Positions 26,160 through 34,457 of a stretch of DNA of 64,000 nt are shown piece after piece. The notes below the pieces were generated by a model, which was given only the letters and a program-made list of their open reading frames with translations, was not told the origin of the DNA and did not search any database. Location of the stretch: positions 3,100,001 to 3,164,000 of the forward strand of contig OZ242312.1 of assembly GCA_965207805.1 (NCBI GenBank). The letters are read 5' to 3'. Origin of the DNA: Palauibacter sp965207805 (GTDB lineage: Bacteria > Gemmatimonadota > Gemmatimonadetes > Palauibacterales > Palauibacteraceae). A program made the position numbers and the translations under genes. Every line of letters starts with the position of its first letter. Positions within the stretch are counted from its first letter, which is position 1.

Positions 26160-27566
26160 TCAGCAGCCGTGGTTGCCCGAGTGACCGGGGGTGCTCTCAG
26201 TGCCTGTGCTCCATGGCGGATTACCACCGAAATATATGTAGAAGGGACGGCTGCTCCCAGATGACGCCCACACGCCGGCTGGCAGCATCTCACTATACCA
26301 GAATTCGTCCCACAGTCGGCTCATCTCGTTAGATGAAGCGTCCACTGCAAGCCCTTCCAGATCCGTCATGAGGCGGCTGCCCGTCCCGCCCGTCATACAG
26401 TTCGACCAGCCGCGCTCATGCTGCCGCTCATGGCGGATCAGGAAATCTCGCCATGCGGTGTATGCGGGAAAGGTCCCGCATGCCCGGTTCACGTTCCAGT
26501 AGTTGTCGTCGGGGCGTAGACCTGCGGCGTTGGCGCATGCCGTGTTCGCGCCCGGATAGGCTGGGCCGAAGGAAGCAAAATCATGGTGGATATCCATCCT
26601 GCCCGTGATGGAGGGTGGTCGGGTCACATAACGCCTCCCGGCCCACGGGCCGGACCCGGTTCCCGAGGAGGGGTTGCGCGCCGTGATCGTGTACAGGCCT
26701 CCGTCTTGCAAGGACGTGTAGTTTGGCTGCTCACTCAGTCGCTGGAAGGCCCAACCCGGTCGCCTTGTAGCCAGCACGGTCTTCGACTCGCTTTGTTCGC
26801 CGATGCTGACGGTGATGGTCGCCGTCTCGGTTACCGTACCGCCCCAGGAGTCCATCCCCACGCCGGAATCGGATGCCCCGGTGGATGAGGACCACGAGAA
26901 GGTGAATTCGTCCGTCTCGATCTCGCCGTCATCGGTGGTGGCGTCCACCATGCAACTTCCGTAACTGCCGCGCCTGACAGACACGTCGCAGGAAAGGCGG
27001 AACGTTACCTGCTCCTGCTGATTGTTGTTGTTGTTATTCCCGCCTCCACCGCCGCCGTTCTCGTCATCCCAGCAAAAGAGGATCTCCACCCTGAGGATCT
27101 CGCCGGTATCCGTGTAGTACCAGATGCGGACCATACACATGACGTCGTGTTGCGGGTCGTTGGGATTGGAGGGTGCTCCCTCGTCCATAACCGCGCCTCC
27201 GCTTCCAGAAGCGTTTCCCGGCGGTTCGGACGCACCGTCGCTGCCCGATACTCGCGTCGTACCCAGCGACCGGACGGGTCCCGGAGCGGCGACGCTGCCG
27301 ATGTGCGCGACACCCTTGGTGATTGAACCGTCCGCGTTCACTACGGCTCCTACCAATTCGTCCTCCGAGCCCGGAGCCACGTAGGCGGTGTCCATGGTGG
27401 TGGACAAGTCGGCGGGCAGGTCGCCGGGGCTGATGGGGGTGAGGGTCACGGCGGGATCAAGCAGGCCCGCTTCTTCTTCGTCTGCGCATCCAAGCACGAT
27501 GGCTCCGACCAGCGCGAACGCGCAGGGGAGCAGGGCGGCTCGGATGATTGAGGGTCGCGTGCTCAT
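26160..27566 (-). CDS. Lipoprotein with HExxH motif (outer-element cargo)
   Basis: 468 residues. The leader ends AIVLGC with Cys at residue 27. A low-complexity linker with runs of Gly, Asn and Gln lies near 170-185, followed by an Ig-like beta region with paired cysteines (LSCDVSVRRG, GSCMVDATTD). A C-terminal domain contains IRHERQHERGW: HERQH fits the HExxH zinc-protease motif. A following conserved Glu or His cannot be assigned, so protease activity is a guess. An AAGGAGAGG site supports the ATG at 27566. It is probably co-transcribed with the secreted protein at 25491. Confidence 0.7.
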   Translation of the reverse strand: MSTRPSIIRAALLPCAFALVGAIVLGCADEEEAGLLDPAVTLTPISPGDLPADLSTTMDTAYVAPGSEDELVGAVVNADGSITKGVAHIGSVAAPGPVRSLGTTRVSGSDGASEPPGNASGSGGAVMDEGAPSNPNDPQHDVMCMVRIWYYTDTGEILRVEILFCWDDENGGGGGGNNNNNNQQEQVTFRLSCDVSVRRGSYGSCMVDATTDDGEIETDEFTFSWSSSTGASDSGVGMDSWGGTVTETATITVSIGEQSESKTVLATRRPGWAFQRLSEQPNYTSLQDGGLYTITARNPSSGTGSGPWAGRRYVTRPPSITGRMDIHHDFASFGPAYPGANTACANAAGLRPDDNYWNVNRACGTFPAYTAWRDFLIRHERQHERGWSNCMTGGTGSRLMTDLEGLAVDASSNEMSRLWDEFWYSEMLPAGVWASSGSSRPFYIYFGGNPPWSTGTESTPGHSGNHGC

Positions 27567-27672
27567 GTAAGGACCTCTCCTTCCGGTGGTGCTGCCGTTG
27601 AGTCTCGGCAGACGCGGAGGAGCGCCTGCCGTCGGACAGGAGATTGCTTACCGGGGCGTCCTTCCCGCGGTG

Positions 27673-27762
27673 TTAGGAGCCCCGGCTGGCTCCAGCGACG
27701 GCGGTATGGGCACAGGCTGATGGGAGGTACAGGAGGATGGCGTGGCGCACGTTCGCGAACAT
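27673..27762 (-). CDS. Possible 29-residue peptide
   Basis: A short frame (MFANVRHAILLYLPSACAHT...) starts at an ATG with a strong AAGGAGG site. It resembles a short hydrophobic leader or secreted peptide. It lies between the beta-propeller gene and the HExxH lipoprotein gene on the same strand. Evidence is limited to the ribosome site and position. Confidence 0.3.
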   Translation of the reverse strand: MFANVRHAILLYLPSACAHTAVAGASRGS

Positions 27763-28194
27763 GACAGCCCTCCTTCTTGGAAAGGGTTGGGGTTGTGGTG
27801 ACGGGCTGCTACACATGGGCGGGCGACAGGTTCCCTTCGCCGCTGATCGAGGTAATATCCGAACCGTCGACTTCGCGGAGGGCACCGCTCTGCCTCGCCG
27901 GTAACAAGGGGAGCATCACGGCTCGGCCCAGCATCGCGGTATGGCCCCTGCGGCGGCGTTGTCACCAGTGGTGGCCGACGCGGTCTCGCGACGCCCGGAT
28001 GTCTAACGTAGTAATCGGCCAAGCGCGTCACGTGCCCGCCGAGCCTCTCGACTCGCCGCCCTAAAGTTCCAACCTTCTCGTCGTGGGCATCCGTTCCGGT
28101 TTGGATCGCTTCGACCCGGTCCAGCGATTCGATTCAAAGCTGTTGCTACCCGGGAATGGCAGAGACAATCGACCGCTCGTCGGGTTTCCTATCC
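27763..28194. other. Intergenic region in outer-element cargo
   Basis: About 430 bp between the beta-propeller gene and the small peptide frame. Open frames here lack ribosome sites and have composition typical of chance high-GC frames. I see no clear hairpin, repeat or RNA gene. It presumably holds the promoter for the genes at 26160-27762. Confidence 0.5.
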
Positions 28195-29337
28195 TCAAGC
28201 TCCGGACTGTGTGCTCATCCAGTCGCACCCCTCGTCCGAGACCAAGTACATCAGAATCCACGTCTGAAGCTTCTCCGAATCGTCGATCCGCCGGTCCAGG
28301 ACGAATAGCGTATCGCCCCGGAAGGTCTCCATCGGCCGAATCTCGAAGTCGTGCGGCACGGGCGCGTCCACACACGCTTGCGAGAGGTCGGGCGAAAGGA
28401 CTCCGACCCACACCTTGGCGGTGAGCACCGGTGGCTCCATCTGAAGGGCCGTCTGATCGTGGTGGGTGAACACGAAACCGCCGCCGGGAAGTGGGAATAG
28501 TTGACGGAGTCGCGAACTGCCCTCCAGCTGCTCGCGGTACGGGATGTGCTCGATGTCGATGCGTTCCCGGAGGTCGGTCGGAACGCCCTTCCTCCTCGCC
28601 ACCGGGATGTCCAGCGTGTCCAAGACCTCACCCCGCGGGTTCAAGACGAACATCTCGTCCAGTCCGGACCAGCCCTGCACGAACCGTCCGTCGGCGTATG
28701 CGAGTGAACCGAGCCGAAAGAGATTCGCATACGACCAGTTGTCGCTCCTGATCGACGCGACGTATTGCTGCGGGAGTCCGCCCATGCTCGCGAATTCGTC
28801 CGTGGTCGGTCGCCACCGCGTCAGGGATGTCTCACGCCGAATCTCGAAATCAGTCATCCAAGCATCTTGGCCGATCAACACCGGGGGAGTCAGTCCGCCG
28901 AGCGCGGGAAAGTCCACACCCCTAACGGGCTCTCCGGTGTTTCGGTCGAAGATGTTCACTCGCCGCGATCTGGTGGTCTGCGCGGCCACGGTCGAATCGT
29001 CGAGCACCATCGGCGTTCTGGGGCCGCCGCGAAACTCTCCCGGCCCCTCTCCCGGCCTTCCGTACACGAGCATCAGGCTGCCGTCCCTGCGGAACCTGAG
29101 GAGCCGTCCCGAGAAGATGTCCGGTATGTAGAAGGACCCGTCGAATGGGTCGATGACCGGCGTGTACGGATTGCCGATGTAAAGCGTGTCGGCTTCTACC
29201 AGTAGAATACTGTCGACGGGAGTGAGAGTTGGCCCCGCCGTGTCTTCGGTCACGGGTTCGCCGGACTCGGAGCCGCAGCCTGGGATCAGTAACATCCCGG
29301 CGAACAACGCGACGCGGACACGACGGGACCAGCCCAA
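28195..29337 (-). CDS. Six-bladed beta-propeller lipoprotein (outer-element cargo)
   Basis: 380 residues from a TTG start at 29337 with GGGGGGC upstream. The lipobox LIPGC puts Cys near residue 21. The mature part resembles TolB-like six-bladed propellers of the BF3164/NVEALA-associated type: LYIGNPYTPVIDPFDGSFYI, DIFSGRLLRFRRDGSLMLVY, GRPGEGPGEFRGG, LPGGGFVFTH. Such proteins are often encoded with small Cys-containing secreted peptides, as here (gene at 29350, 12 bp upstream). Role unknown; possibly binding or export of that peptide. Confidence 0.75.
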   Translation of the reverse strand: MGWSRRVRVALFAGMLLIPGCGSESGEPVTEDTAGPTLTPVDSILLVEADTLYIGNPYTPVIDPFDGSFYIPDIFSGRLLRFRRDGSLMLVYGRPGEGPGEFRGGPRTPMVLDDSTVAAQTTRSRRVNIFDRNTGEPVRGVDFPALGGLTPPVLIGQDAWMTDFEIRRETSLTRWRPTTDEFASMGGLPQQYVASIRSDNWSYANLFRLGSLAYADGRFVQGWSGLDEMFVLNPRGEVLDTLDIPVARRKGVPTDLRERIDIEHIPYREQLEGSSRLRQLFPLPGGGFVFTHHDQTALQMEPPVLTAKVWVGVLSPDLSQACVDAPVPHDFEIRPMETFRGDTLFVLDRRIDDSEKLQTWILMYLVSDEGCDWMSTQSGA

Positions 29338-29349
29338 TGCTGCCCCCCG

Positions 29350-29559
29350 TCAGTCGATGACGACGATGATGGGGGGCGCCTCCCAGCAGCAGACGGGCGC
29401 GTTGGGCGCGCACTCGCCGGGGCACTCGAAGTCCTCGAAGCTGAGAAGCTCCTGAGGCTCGCCCTGCGCCTTGGCCGCGAAGGGAACAGCGCCCCAATAC
29501 GCCGCCATCAGCGCCACGATGACGAGCGCCCCGGTGACTAGGTTTCTACGAATCTTCAT
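29350..29559 (-). CDS. Cys-rich secreted peptide precursor
   Basis: 69 residues. A strong AAGGAG site precedes the ATG. A basic, hydrophobic signal region (about 1-30, ending AAKA) is followed by an acidic short mature peptide with four cysteines (ECPGECAPNAPVCCWE) and the tail PPIIVVID. It resembles NVEALA-type peptides that Bacteroidota encode beside beta-propeller lipoproteins, though the NVEALA box itself is not obvious. It sits between a thioredoxin-like lipoprotein and a propeller lipoprotein, so all three may form one unit. Confidence 0.7.
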   Translation of the reverse strand: MKIRRNLVTGALVIVALMAAYWGAVPFAAKAQGEPQELLSFEDFECPGECAPNAPVCCWEAPPIIVVID

Positions 29560-29651
29560 TCTAACCGCTCCTTGGTTGTGTGGCTGCGGCTCTCGCGTTC
29601 CACGCTACTCCAGCTACCAGTATTCCCGCCTGTTGTCGATTTCGCCTCGTG

Positions 29652-30155
29652 TTACGATGCCGACAACGCATCCACGGCCCCTCGCAACGATCGTCCGCCT
29701 TCCAGAGCGTCAAGGAGAGGGCTTGACGGCCCGTATACACGCTCGGCGCGAAAGAGGATACCACCGGTGTCAACCACCAACTCGATTGGCGTGCGCTGAG
29801 ACTCGATCCGCACACCCTTGAGGTATCCGTCCGTCCCGATCCCCGTTGCGAGCAGAATCCTCTTCTCTTGGTCGTCGGGTTCACGAGCGAGCAACAACTC
29901 CACATTGACTCCCGACATCCGCTCCCAATCCAGCCACTCGGCCAACACGGACGAGCATCGAAGGAATTGGCTGGGATCGACTACCACGAAGACCATCGGC
30001 TCGCTTCGGGCGAGTTCCCGAAGGGTGATGCCCTCCGAAAGCGTCCAATCCATGGGGTCCGAGGCATGGTTCAAATTGCAACCGGCCCCCGCAGCCAATG
30101 CGGCGAACAGACAGGTTGCCGCTACTCCGAATGTACGTTTCGGAAAGTTCGCCAA
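29652..30155 (-). CDS. Lipoprotein, possibly thioredoxin-like
   Basis: 167 residues from a TTG start; the leader ends AAGAGC (Cys 26). The sequence PMVFVVVDPSQFLRCSSVLAEW has the order strand, turn, single Cys, helix seen in degenerate thioredoxin folds, and TPIELVVDTGGILFR resembles the cis-Pro strand region. The usual CxxC pair is replaced by a single Cys followed by Ser-Ser. It lies 92 bp upstream of the Cys-rich peptide gene on the same strand. The fold call is tentative. Confidence 0.55.
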   Translation of the reverse strand: MANFPKRTFGVAATCLFAALAAGAGCNLNHASDPMDWTLSEGITLRELARSEPMVFVVVDPSQFLRCSSVLAEWLDWERMSGVNVELLLAREPDDQEKRILLATGIGTDGYLKGVRIESQRTPIELVVDTGGILFRAERVYGPSSPLLDALEGGRSLRGAVDALSAS

Positions 30156-30948
30156 TTGAGGTCGGAGTCAGGTCGTAAGCGGAGGTTTTCGCCACCCGTA
30201 CCGCAGGGAGACGCGATCCCTTGCGATCCGGCTTGCCGGGAGGGGCAAGGGATCCGGCGGATCGGAGCATGGAACCCAAGACGCTGTTCCGCAAGGGCAT
30301 GGGACATCGCTCTGAGCATTTCGTTCACCCGTCCGCCGCTTCAAACCTGGCCCTTGGCGTACCCCGCGAGGCCAACGTCGTGGTTGCTTTTCCGCTCAGG
30401 GACCGGCCCGACCAGCGGCGCTGTGAACCATTGCGCGGAACGCGCCGCGCGTCCCTTGACCAAGCAGCGGGAGGCCCCGCCGAGTTGGCGGGGACAGGCG
30501 ATTATCGCCCATCTGAAGTCACGCGAACGGGCGCTTGACCCCTTCGGCCTCACGGGCCGTCGGGCCGAGTGAATCGGCCTTCGCGAGCCTGCACGGCGGC
30601 TTGTTCAACTACGCACGGCTTCCGAATCAGATCAAGGCCAGCTGCCTCAAGGTGCTCGGGCTCTTGCCGACCTTGAAAGAGCGAAGGCTGGTGGCCGAGG
30701 CGACGGTCGGGGGCTTGAAGGACCTGCCGGGACTGCGCGCACGGCATCTACCGGGCGCGACCGTCGAGGAACTGGTCGGTCTAAGCCTTTGCCGTCTCGT
30801 CGAAGCCGTGGAGGAGCGCTACCCTCACCCTGCCCCCCCTACCTCTCGGAGGTCGGCTATGGTCGATCCTGCCCGATCCCAAACCCCGTTAAGATGAGCC
30901 GAAACCACTCCCGGAGCGATCCGTTCTGAACGATCTGGGGAGCAAGCC
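30156..30948. other. Region without a supported gene, with nested inverted repeat
   Basis: About 790 bp between the cargo block and the relaxase gene. GATCCCTTGC (30215-30224) and GCAAGGGATC (30245-30254) form a perfect 10-bp inverted repeat, with CCGGC/GCCGG inside the loop, so a two-tier hairpin. A plus-strand frame near 30535-30897 (containing LPNQIKASCLKVLGLLPT) has somewhat protein-like sequence but no ribosome site and no recognised family; it could be a decayed gene. Confidence 0.5.
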
Positions 30949-32142
30949 TCATCGCTCGAACCCACCCCCGCCACGCTCGGGACCTCGGGACCGTGGCGGT
31001 CGCGGTACAACAATGCGGGTGACGGTTCGTCCGGGCTCCCGCCCCCATGTCGGTTGGCGCGCTCTGATATCCCGCGCCCACCGCTCCGCTTCCCGCAGCC
31101 CCCTTCGGTAGCCCTCGCGCACCTTCCGCTCGATCTCCCGGGCGCTCTCGCCGTGTCCCTTGCCCAACTCGGCCCGCTCGTCCCTGTGGTGCCGGTCGAG
31201 ATCCGCGCGCCAGCCCTCGACCAGGTCCTCCCGGCCCCGGACCGCCCCGGCCAACTCCCTGAGCGAGCGATCGAGCCGCCAGATCCGGAGCCGCCCGAGC
31301 ACGGTGCGGCTCTCCCGGTCGAGCCTCTGCCGCATCTCCTCCTGCCGCTTGTGCAGGTCGGCCCATTCCCTCCGCGCCCGGGTCTCCAAGCGCCAGAACC
31401 CCAGCCAGCGCCCGTCCTCGACCTGCTCCCAAGCCCGCTCCTCGGCACGCCGCCAGGTCTCCATGTCGACGCGCTCCTCGTCGACCGGCTTCCTCGCCCG
31501 CCGCGCCCGCCGTGGAAGCATCCCCTCGCGGCGGTATCGCGCCCAGTGACGCGGCCGGTCCCATATGGGGCGAAGCACCTCCTCGCCCGCCCGCCGCCGC
31601 TCGTTGTTCTTGACCCGCCTCTCGACCCGGATCCGGCCCTGCTGCCGCTCGTAGCCCTCGGCCCAGCGCGACAGCCGGAGCTTGCTGTTTCCGAGCTTCG
31701 CCGCCTTCCCGGTCTCCGGATCGACCCGGTTCGCGATCACGTGGACATGCGGGTGCCGCGTGTCCTCGTGCGCGACGATCAGCGCCTCGTGGCCCTCCAG
31801 CCCCAGCACCTCCAAACTCTCGTCCACCGCCCGGCTCATCTCCCCCTTGTCGGGCGTCTCGTCCTCTGCCCAGCTGAGCGAGTAGTGCAGGACCGGCTTC
31901 GCCAGCTTCCGGCCTCCCGGCGATCCGCCCGCTAGCCGCTTGAGGTCGGGGGCCGCCCTGGCCGTCGCGGCCATCAGCCGTGCCGCACGCTCCGGCCGGA
32001 ACGTCGCAAGGTTCCGGGTGTCGGCCCAGCCGACCCGCTCCGATGTCCTCGGACGGCGGTCGTCCGGTTCCGGCGCGTCGTGGAGGCAGTACGCCGCGGC
32101 CCCGGCGAACGAGCGCCCCAGCCCGTTGATCTTAGGGATCAT
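30949..32142 (-). CDS. Relaxase (VirD2/MobA-like) of the outer element
   Basis: 397 residues. Relaxases nick the transfer origin and lead the strand into a recipient. The third relaxase motif, HPHVHVIANRVDPETGK near residue 130, carries the HxHxxA metal-binding triad. The N-terminus MIPKINGLGRSFAGAAAYC is typical of the MobA/VirD2 nuclease type. The C-terminal half is Arg/Glu-rich and helical. It overlaps mobC by 4 bp (ATGA). No nested mobB/mobD genes were found in this one, unlike the inner relaxase. Confidence 0.85.
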   Translation of the reverse strand: MIPKINGLGRSFAGAAAYCLHDAPEPDDRRPRTSERVGWADTRNLATFRPERAARLMAATARAAPDLKRLAGGSPGGRKLAKPVLHYSLSWAEDETPDKGEMSRAVDESLEVLGLEGHEALIVAHEDTRHPHVHVIANRVDPETGKAAKLGNSKLRLSRWAEGYERQQGRIRVERRVKNNERRRAGEEVLRPIWDRPRHWARYRREGMLPRRARRARKPVDEERVDMETWRRAEERAWEQVEDGRWLGFWRLETRARREWADLHKRQEEMRQRLDRESRTVLGRLRIWRLDRSLRELAGAVRGREDLVEGWRADLDRHHRDERAELGKGHGESAREIERKVREGYRRGLREAERWARDIRARQPTWGREPGRTVTRIVVPRPPRSRGPERGGGGFER

Positions 32143-32483
32143 CGGTCCAGCGCCTCCCCACTCAAGAGACCGGCCGCTAGCTCGCCCACCCGCTCGACCG
32201 CCTCCAGCGTCCCGGAAGGAGCGGAGGCCCCGGAGTTCAGGGCGCGGGCAATCTGGTTTAGATTGACGCCGATCCGGTGGAGTTCGACCCGCTCCGCCGC
32301 GCCGAGACGGAGAACGACCGCCTCGCGGACCGGCTGCCCCAGCGCCCGGCGGCGCATGTAGCCGCCCGTCGCCATGCGGGCCGCTCCGGCCCGCTCGGCG
32401 ATCTCCGCGGCCTCCGCGGTGTTGACGCGGACGCCGATCGTGCGGCTGCGAAGTTCGGCCTCGGGCTTCCGGGGACGGGGCAT
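32139..32483 (-). CDS. MobC-like relaxosome protein of the outer element
   Basis: 114 residues from the ATG at 32483, which has AAGGGAGG upstream; a longer frame reaches 32540. A ribbon-helix-helix-like N-terminal region (RSRTIGVRVNTAEAAEIAERA) is followed by the MobC signature GVNLNQIARALNSG. MobC proteins help the relaxase open oriT. It overlaps the relaxase start (ATGA). A large inverted repeat lies 64 bp upstream and is the likely oriT or operator. Confidence 0.82.
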   Translation of the reverse strand: MPRPRKPEAELRSRTIGVRVNTAEAAEIAERAGAARMATGGYMRRRALGQPVREAVVLRLGAAERVELHRIGVNLNQIARALNSGASAPSGTLEAVERVGELAAGLLSGEALDR

Positions 32484-32546
32484 GTCGGGCAGCCTCCCTT
32501 GGTGGCGGGCGAAAGTGTCGTTCAGGGGGTTCGGGGGCATCCCCCG

Positions 32547-32580
32547 GCCAGAGTAAACGTGAAGCGTTTACACATCTGGC
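32547..32580. other. Inverted repeat, oriT candidate of the outer element
   Basis: GTAAACG (32553-32559) and CGTTTAC (32565-32571) form a perfect stem with a 5-base loop, bracketed by GCCAGA (32547-32552) and TCTGGC (32575-32580). It lies between the divergent mobC and integrase genes, where oriT or an autoregulatory operator is expected. No nic site is assigned. Confidence 0.5.
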
Positions 32581-32975
32581 TCCTCCGCAAACCGCAGAAA
32601 CCGGCGCCCCCGTGGCGCGCCCGCCCGAAAGCTGGCCGGGGCGCCCAACTCTGGACGACGCGCGCCGTCGTCGCGAGGTTTCAGTCGCGCAGATCGTGCA
32701 GTCCATCGAACGAGAGGAATCGAACGATGGCACGCACGAAAAGAAGCCGCCGGAGCTACGGCGCCGGCGAGTGGGGCCGGAACAGGGTCCGGGTGTTTCC
32801 AGACCCGAAGACCGGCCTGTTCCAAGTGGAGTGGCGCGAGAACGGGCGAAGGCTCACCCGGTCGCTGGGGCACCGCGATTGGGCGAGGGCGAAACGGCAG
32901 GCGGACGAGTTCGCGGCCGGGTTCGCCGCCCCGGACCTGAACGGCGAGGCGGAAGCCGAGCCGGAGCCGCTCACC

Positions 32976-32985
32976 CTGGAGAAGC
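32976..32985. repeat. attL core of the inner element
   Basis: CTGGAGAAGC here is repeated exactly at 47742-47751 with different flanks (C/G before, G/T after). It lies inside the outer integrase gene and joins its two halves in frame, so it is the crossover core. Confidence 0.85.
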
Positions 32986-33060
32986 GGATTGTAGCGGGCG
33001 TGAATCACGGCAGGAAATCGTCTAACTACTTACAGGGCAGCACGATCTGCGCTTTCTGTC
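32986..33060. repeat. Conserved left end of the inner element
   Basis: It aligns base for base with 24829-24903 at the same distance from the core. The 12-mer GCACGATCTGCG is at 33040-33051. No gene is seen between this end and the reverse transcriptase stop at 33188. Confidence 0.8.
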
Positions 33061-33187
33061 CTTCGGCCGCTTCGGCTCCCGTCGCCCGAAAACAGCAGGG
33101 AAATCGCCTCAATTTGCCTGGAATCCGGGCGGCCTCCGATCTCCGCGCCGATGGGTCGCACCGACAACCATCGGCCGGTGAACGGAT

Positions 33188-34156
33188 CTAGCACGTCACC
33201 ATTGCTCGAATTCTCGTAGGAGGAGCGAGGTTCTTCGACTTCTGGGGCTCTTCAGACTGCTTACACGACTCACGAGCTCTCAGCAAGAGGGGGTGCAGAA
33301 CGCGTTCCCGATTCGGGTTTACCGAGAGGATCCACATCGCCTTGGATTCCAAGCTGCGAAACGCTCTTTCGTCGGGTCGCTCGTGACCCTTGGCCACGAG
33401 CCGAAGGTACGAGCGAACTTCACCGAAATACTCTCGGCTAACGTTGGGCTTGTCGTTTATGACTGCCCCCAGAAGGTCGTGGCGCTCACCGCGACCTACG
33501 AAGCCCCCCTTGTCGTTGAGTTTCCAGCCCATTTCGGCTACGATCCTCCGAGTCAGTCGCTCGAACCCTCGTACGCGCTGTCCCCCGGATACCGTAAGGT
33601 CATCCACATACCGCGAATAGGTGAACCCGTGCTTTTCAGCCATCCCAGCCAGCCGCTCGTCTAGCGGAAACAGAACCATATCCGCCACGGCGACGCTCGT
33701 TGGAGCCCCTTGCGGAAGCCCTTCAGGAAGAGTGACAAGTCGAACCAGCGTGTTCGCCACCTGCTCGCTCGCGCCAAGGCGAGCGAGGCGGCCCCTCACC
33801 GTGTCCTCGCTCACCGACGGGAAGAAGTTCGATATGTCCAAGCGAATCATCGAAGGATGGCGCGCATGGCGGCTGTAGGCCCAGTGGGTGCCTCTCCCTT
33901 TCACACATGCGGAGCACGGGTGAGGAGCTACGCGGCGTACCAACCACCGAAGTGTCCTGGTTTGGGCAAGCTTGAGCCTGTGCGAGGGTACATGGAGTAT
34001 CCGCGTCTTCCCGCTCGTCGTCGTCAGGGGGACTTCACGGTACTCGCTGAGTCGAGACTCCAAGATACGTTCAAGCTCTCGTCGGCTCAGCCGACATGTT
34101 TTCGCGACATCCCGAACGGCCACCTGCCCCAACGGGCGCCATTTAGAGACCGGCAT
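33188..34156 (-). CDS. Reverse transcriptase, retron-like
   Basis: 322 residues with the RT palm motifs in order: RLDISNFFPSV (residues 105-114, first catalytic Asp), GLPQGAPTS (146-154), and YSRYVDDLTVSG (180-191), where YVDD holds the catalytic Asp pair. Retron RTs carry VTG after the YxDD box; here the equivalent reads LLGAVINDKPNV (228-239), so that box is altered while the NDKPN tail is kept. No group II maturase or endonuclease domain is present. It overlaps an XRE gene by 14 bp. It may be a retron or another defence RT; the RNA partner is not identified. Confidence 0.85.
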   Translation of the reverse strand: MPVSKWRPLGQVAVRDVAKTCRLSRRELERILESRLSEYREVPLTTTSGKTRILHVPSHRLKLAQTRTLRWLVRRVAPHPCSACVKGRGTHWAYSRHARHPSMIRLDISNFFPSVSEDTVRGRLARLGASEQVANTLVRLVTLPEGLPQGAPTSVAVADMVLFPLDERLAGMAEKHGFTYSRYVDDLTVSGGQRVRGFERLTRRIVAEMGWKLNDKGGFVGRGERHDLLGAVINDKPNVSREYFGEVRSYLRLVAKGHERPDERAFRSLESKAMWILSVNPNRERVLHPLLLRARESCKQSEEPQKSKNLAPPTRIRAMVTC

Positions 34157-34457
34157 TCTTGGCTACTGCACTCGTGAGGCGCGTGAGCGAGGAAACGAGA
34201 GGTTGGAACGTGGCTCGCTCCGATGAATCCAACTCGTCCCAAAGAGCGATCACAAGCAGGGGGCCGACCGGAACCTCCGTGAGTGCGGCGAAACGCCTCA
34301 GGAGTCGAACCGAGGGGTCCCTGCGGTCACGTTCGAGATGTGAAATGTAGGTCGGATCCACGGCCAGCCTCTCGGCCAATTCACGCTGCGACAGACCCGA
34401 CGCAAGCCGAATCCGCTTCATCGCTCGACCCAACGACAGGCCTCCATCTCCGCCCAT
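34143..34457 (-). CDS. XRE-family helix-turn-helix regulator
   Basis: 104 residues, or 92 if starting at the ATG at 34421. The sequence MKRIRLASGLSQRELAERLAVDPTYISHLERDRRDPSV is a typical Cro/C1-type HTH. A short C-terminal helix pair follows (WDELDSSERATFQPLVSSL). It lies directly upstream of and overlaps the reverse transcriptase gene, and overlaps the end of the 124-residue gene before it. It probably represses this cassette, or it could be a working partner of the RT. Confidence 0.85.
   Translation of the reverse strand: MGGDGGLSLGRAMKRIRLASGLSQRELAERLAVDPTYISHLERDRRDPSVRLLRRFAALTEVPVGPLLVIALWDELDSSERATFQPLVSSLTRLTSAVAKNAGL

Larger units (their letters stand above)
32727..33191 (+). pseudogene. 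5' part of outer-element integrase, truncated by inner element
   Basis: Host sequence runs from the ATG at 32727 to 32985 (86 codons, ending EPLTLEK); the frame then continues into inner-element DNA to a stop at 33191. This part is the N-terminal arm-binding domain: RSYGAGEWGRNRVRVFPDPK and WRENGRRLTRSL closely match the intact integrase at 46483. The rest of the gene is at 47742-48653. The junction repeat CTGGAGAAGC encodes LEK at both ends, so the two halves join in frame as EPLTLEKLFDIYGEEV. Confidence 0.88.

Noticed and set aside
32284..32733. Longer N-terminus for the outer relaxase
   Set aside because: The upstream extension overlaps mobC in full and lacks relaxase sequence; the ATG at 32142 has the normal family start.
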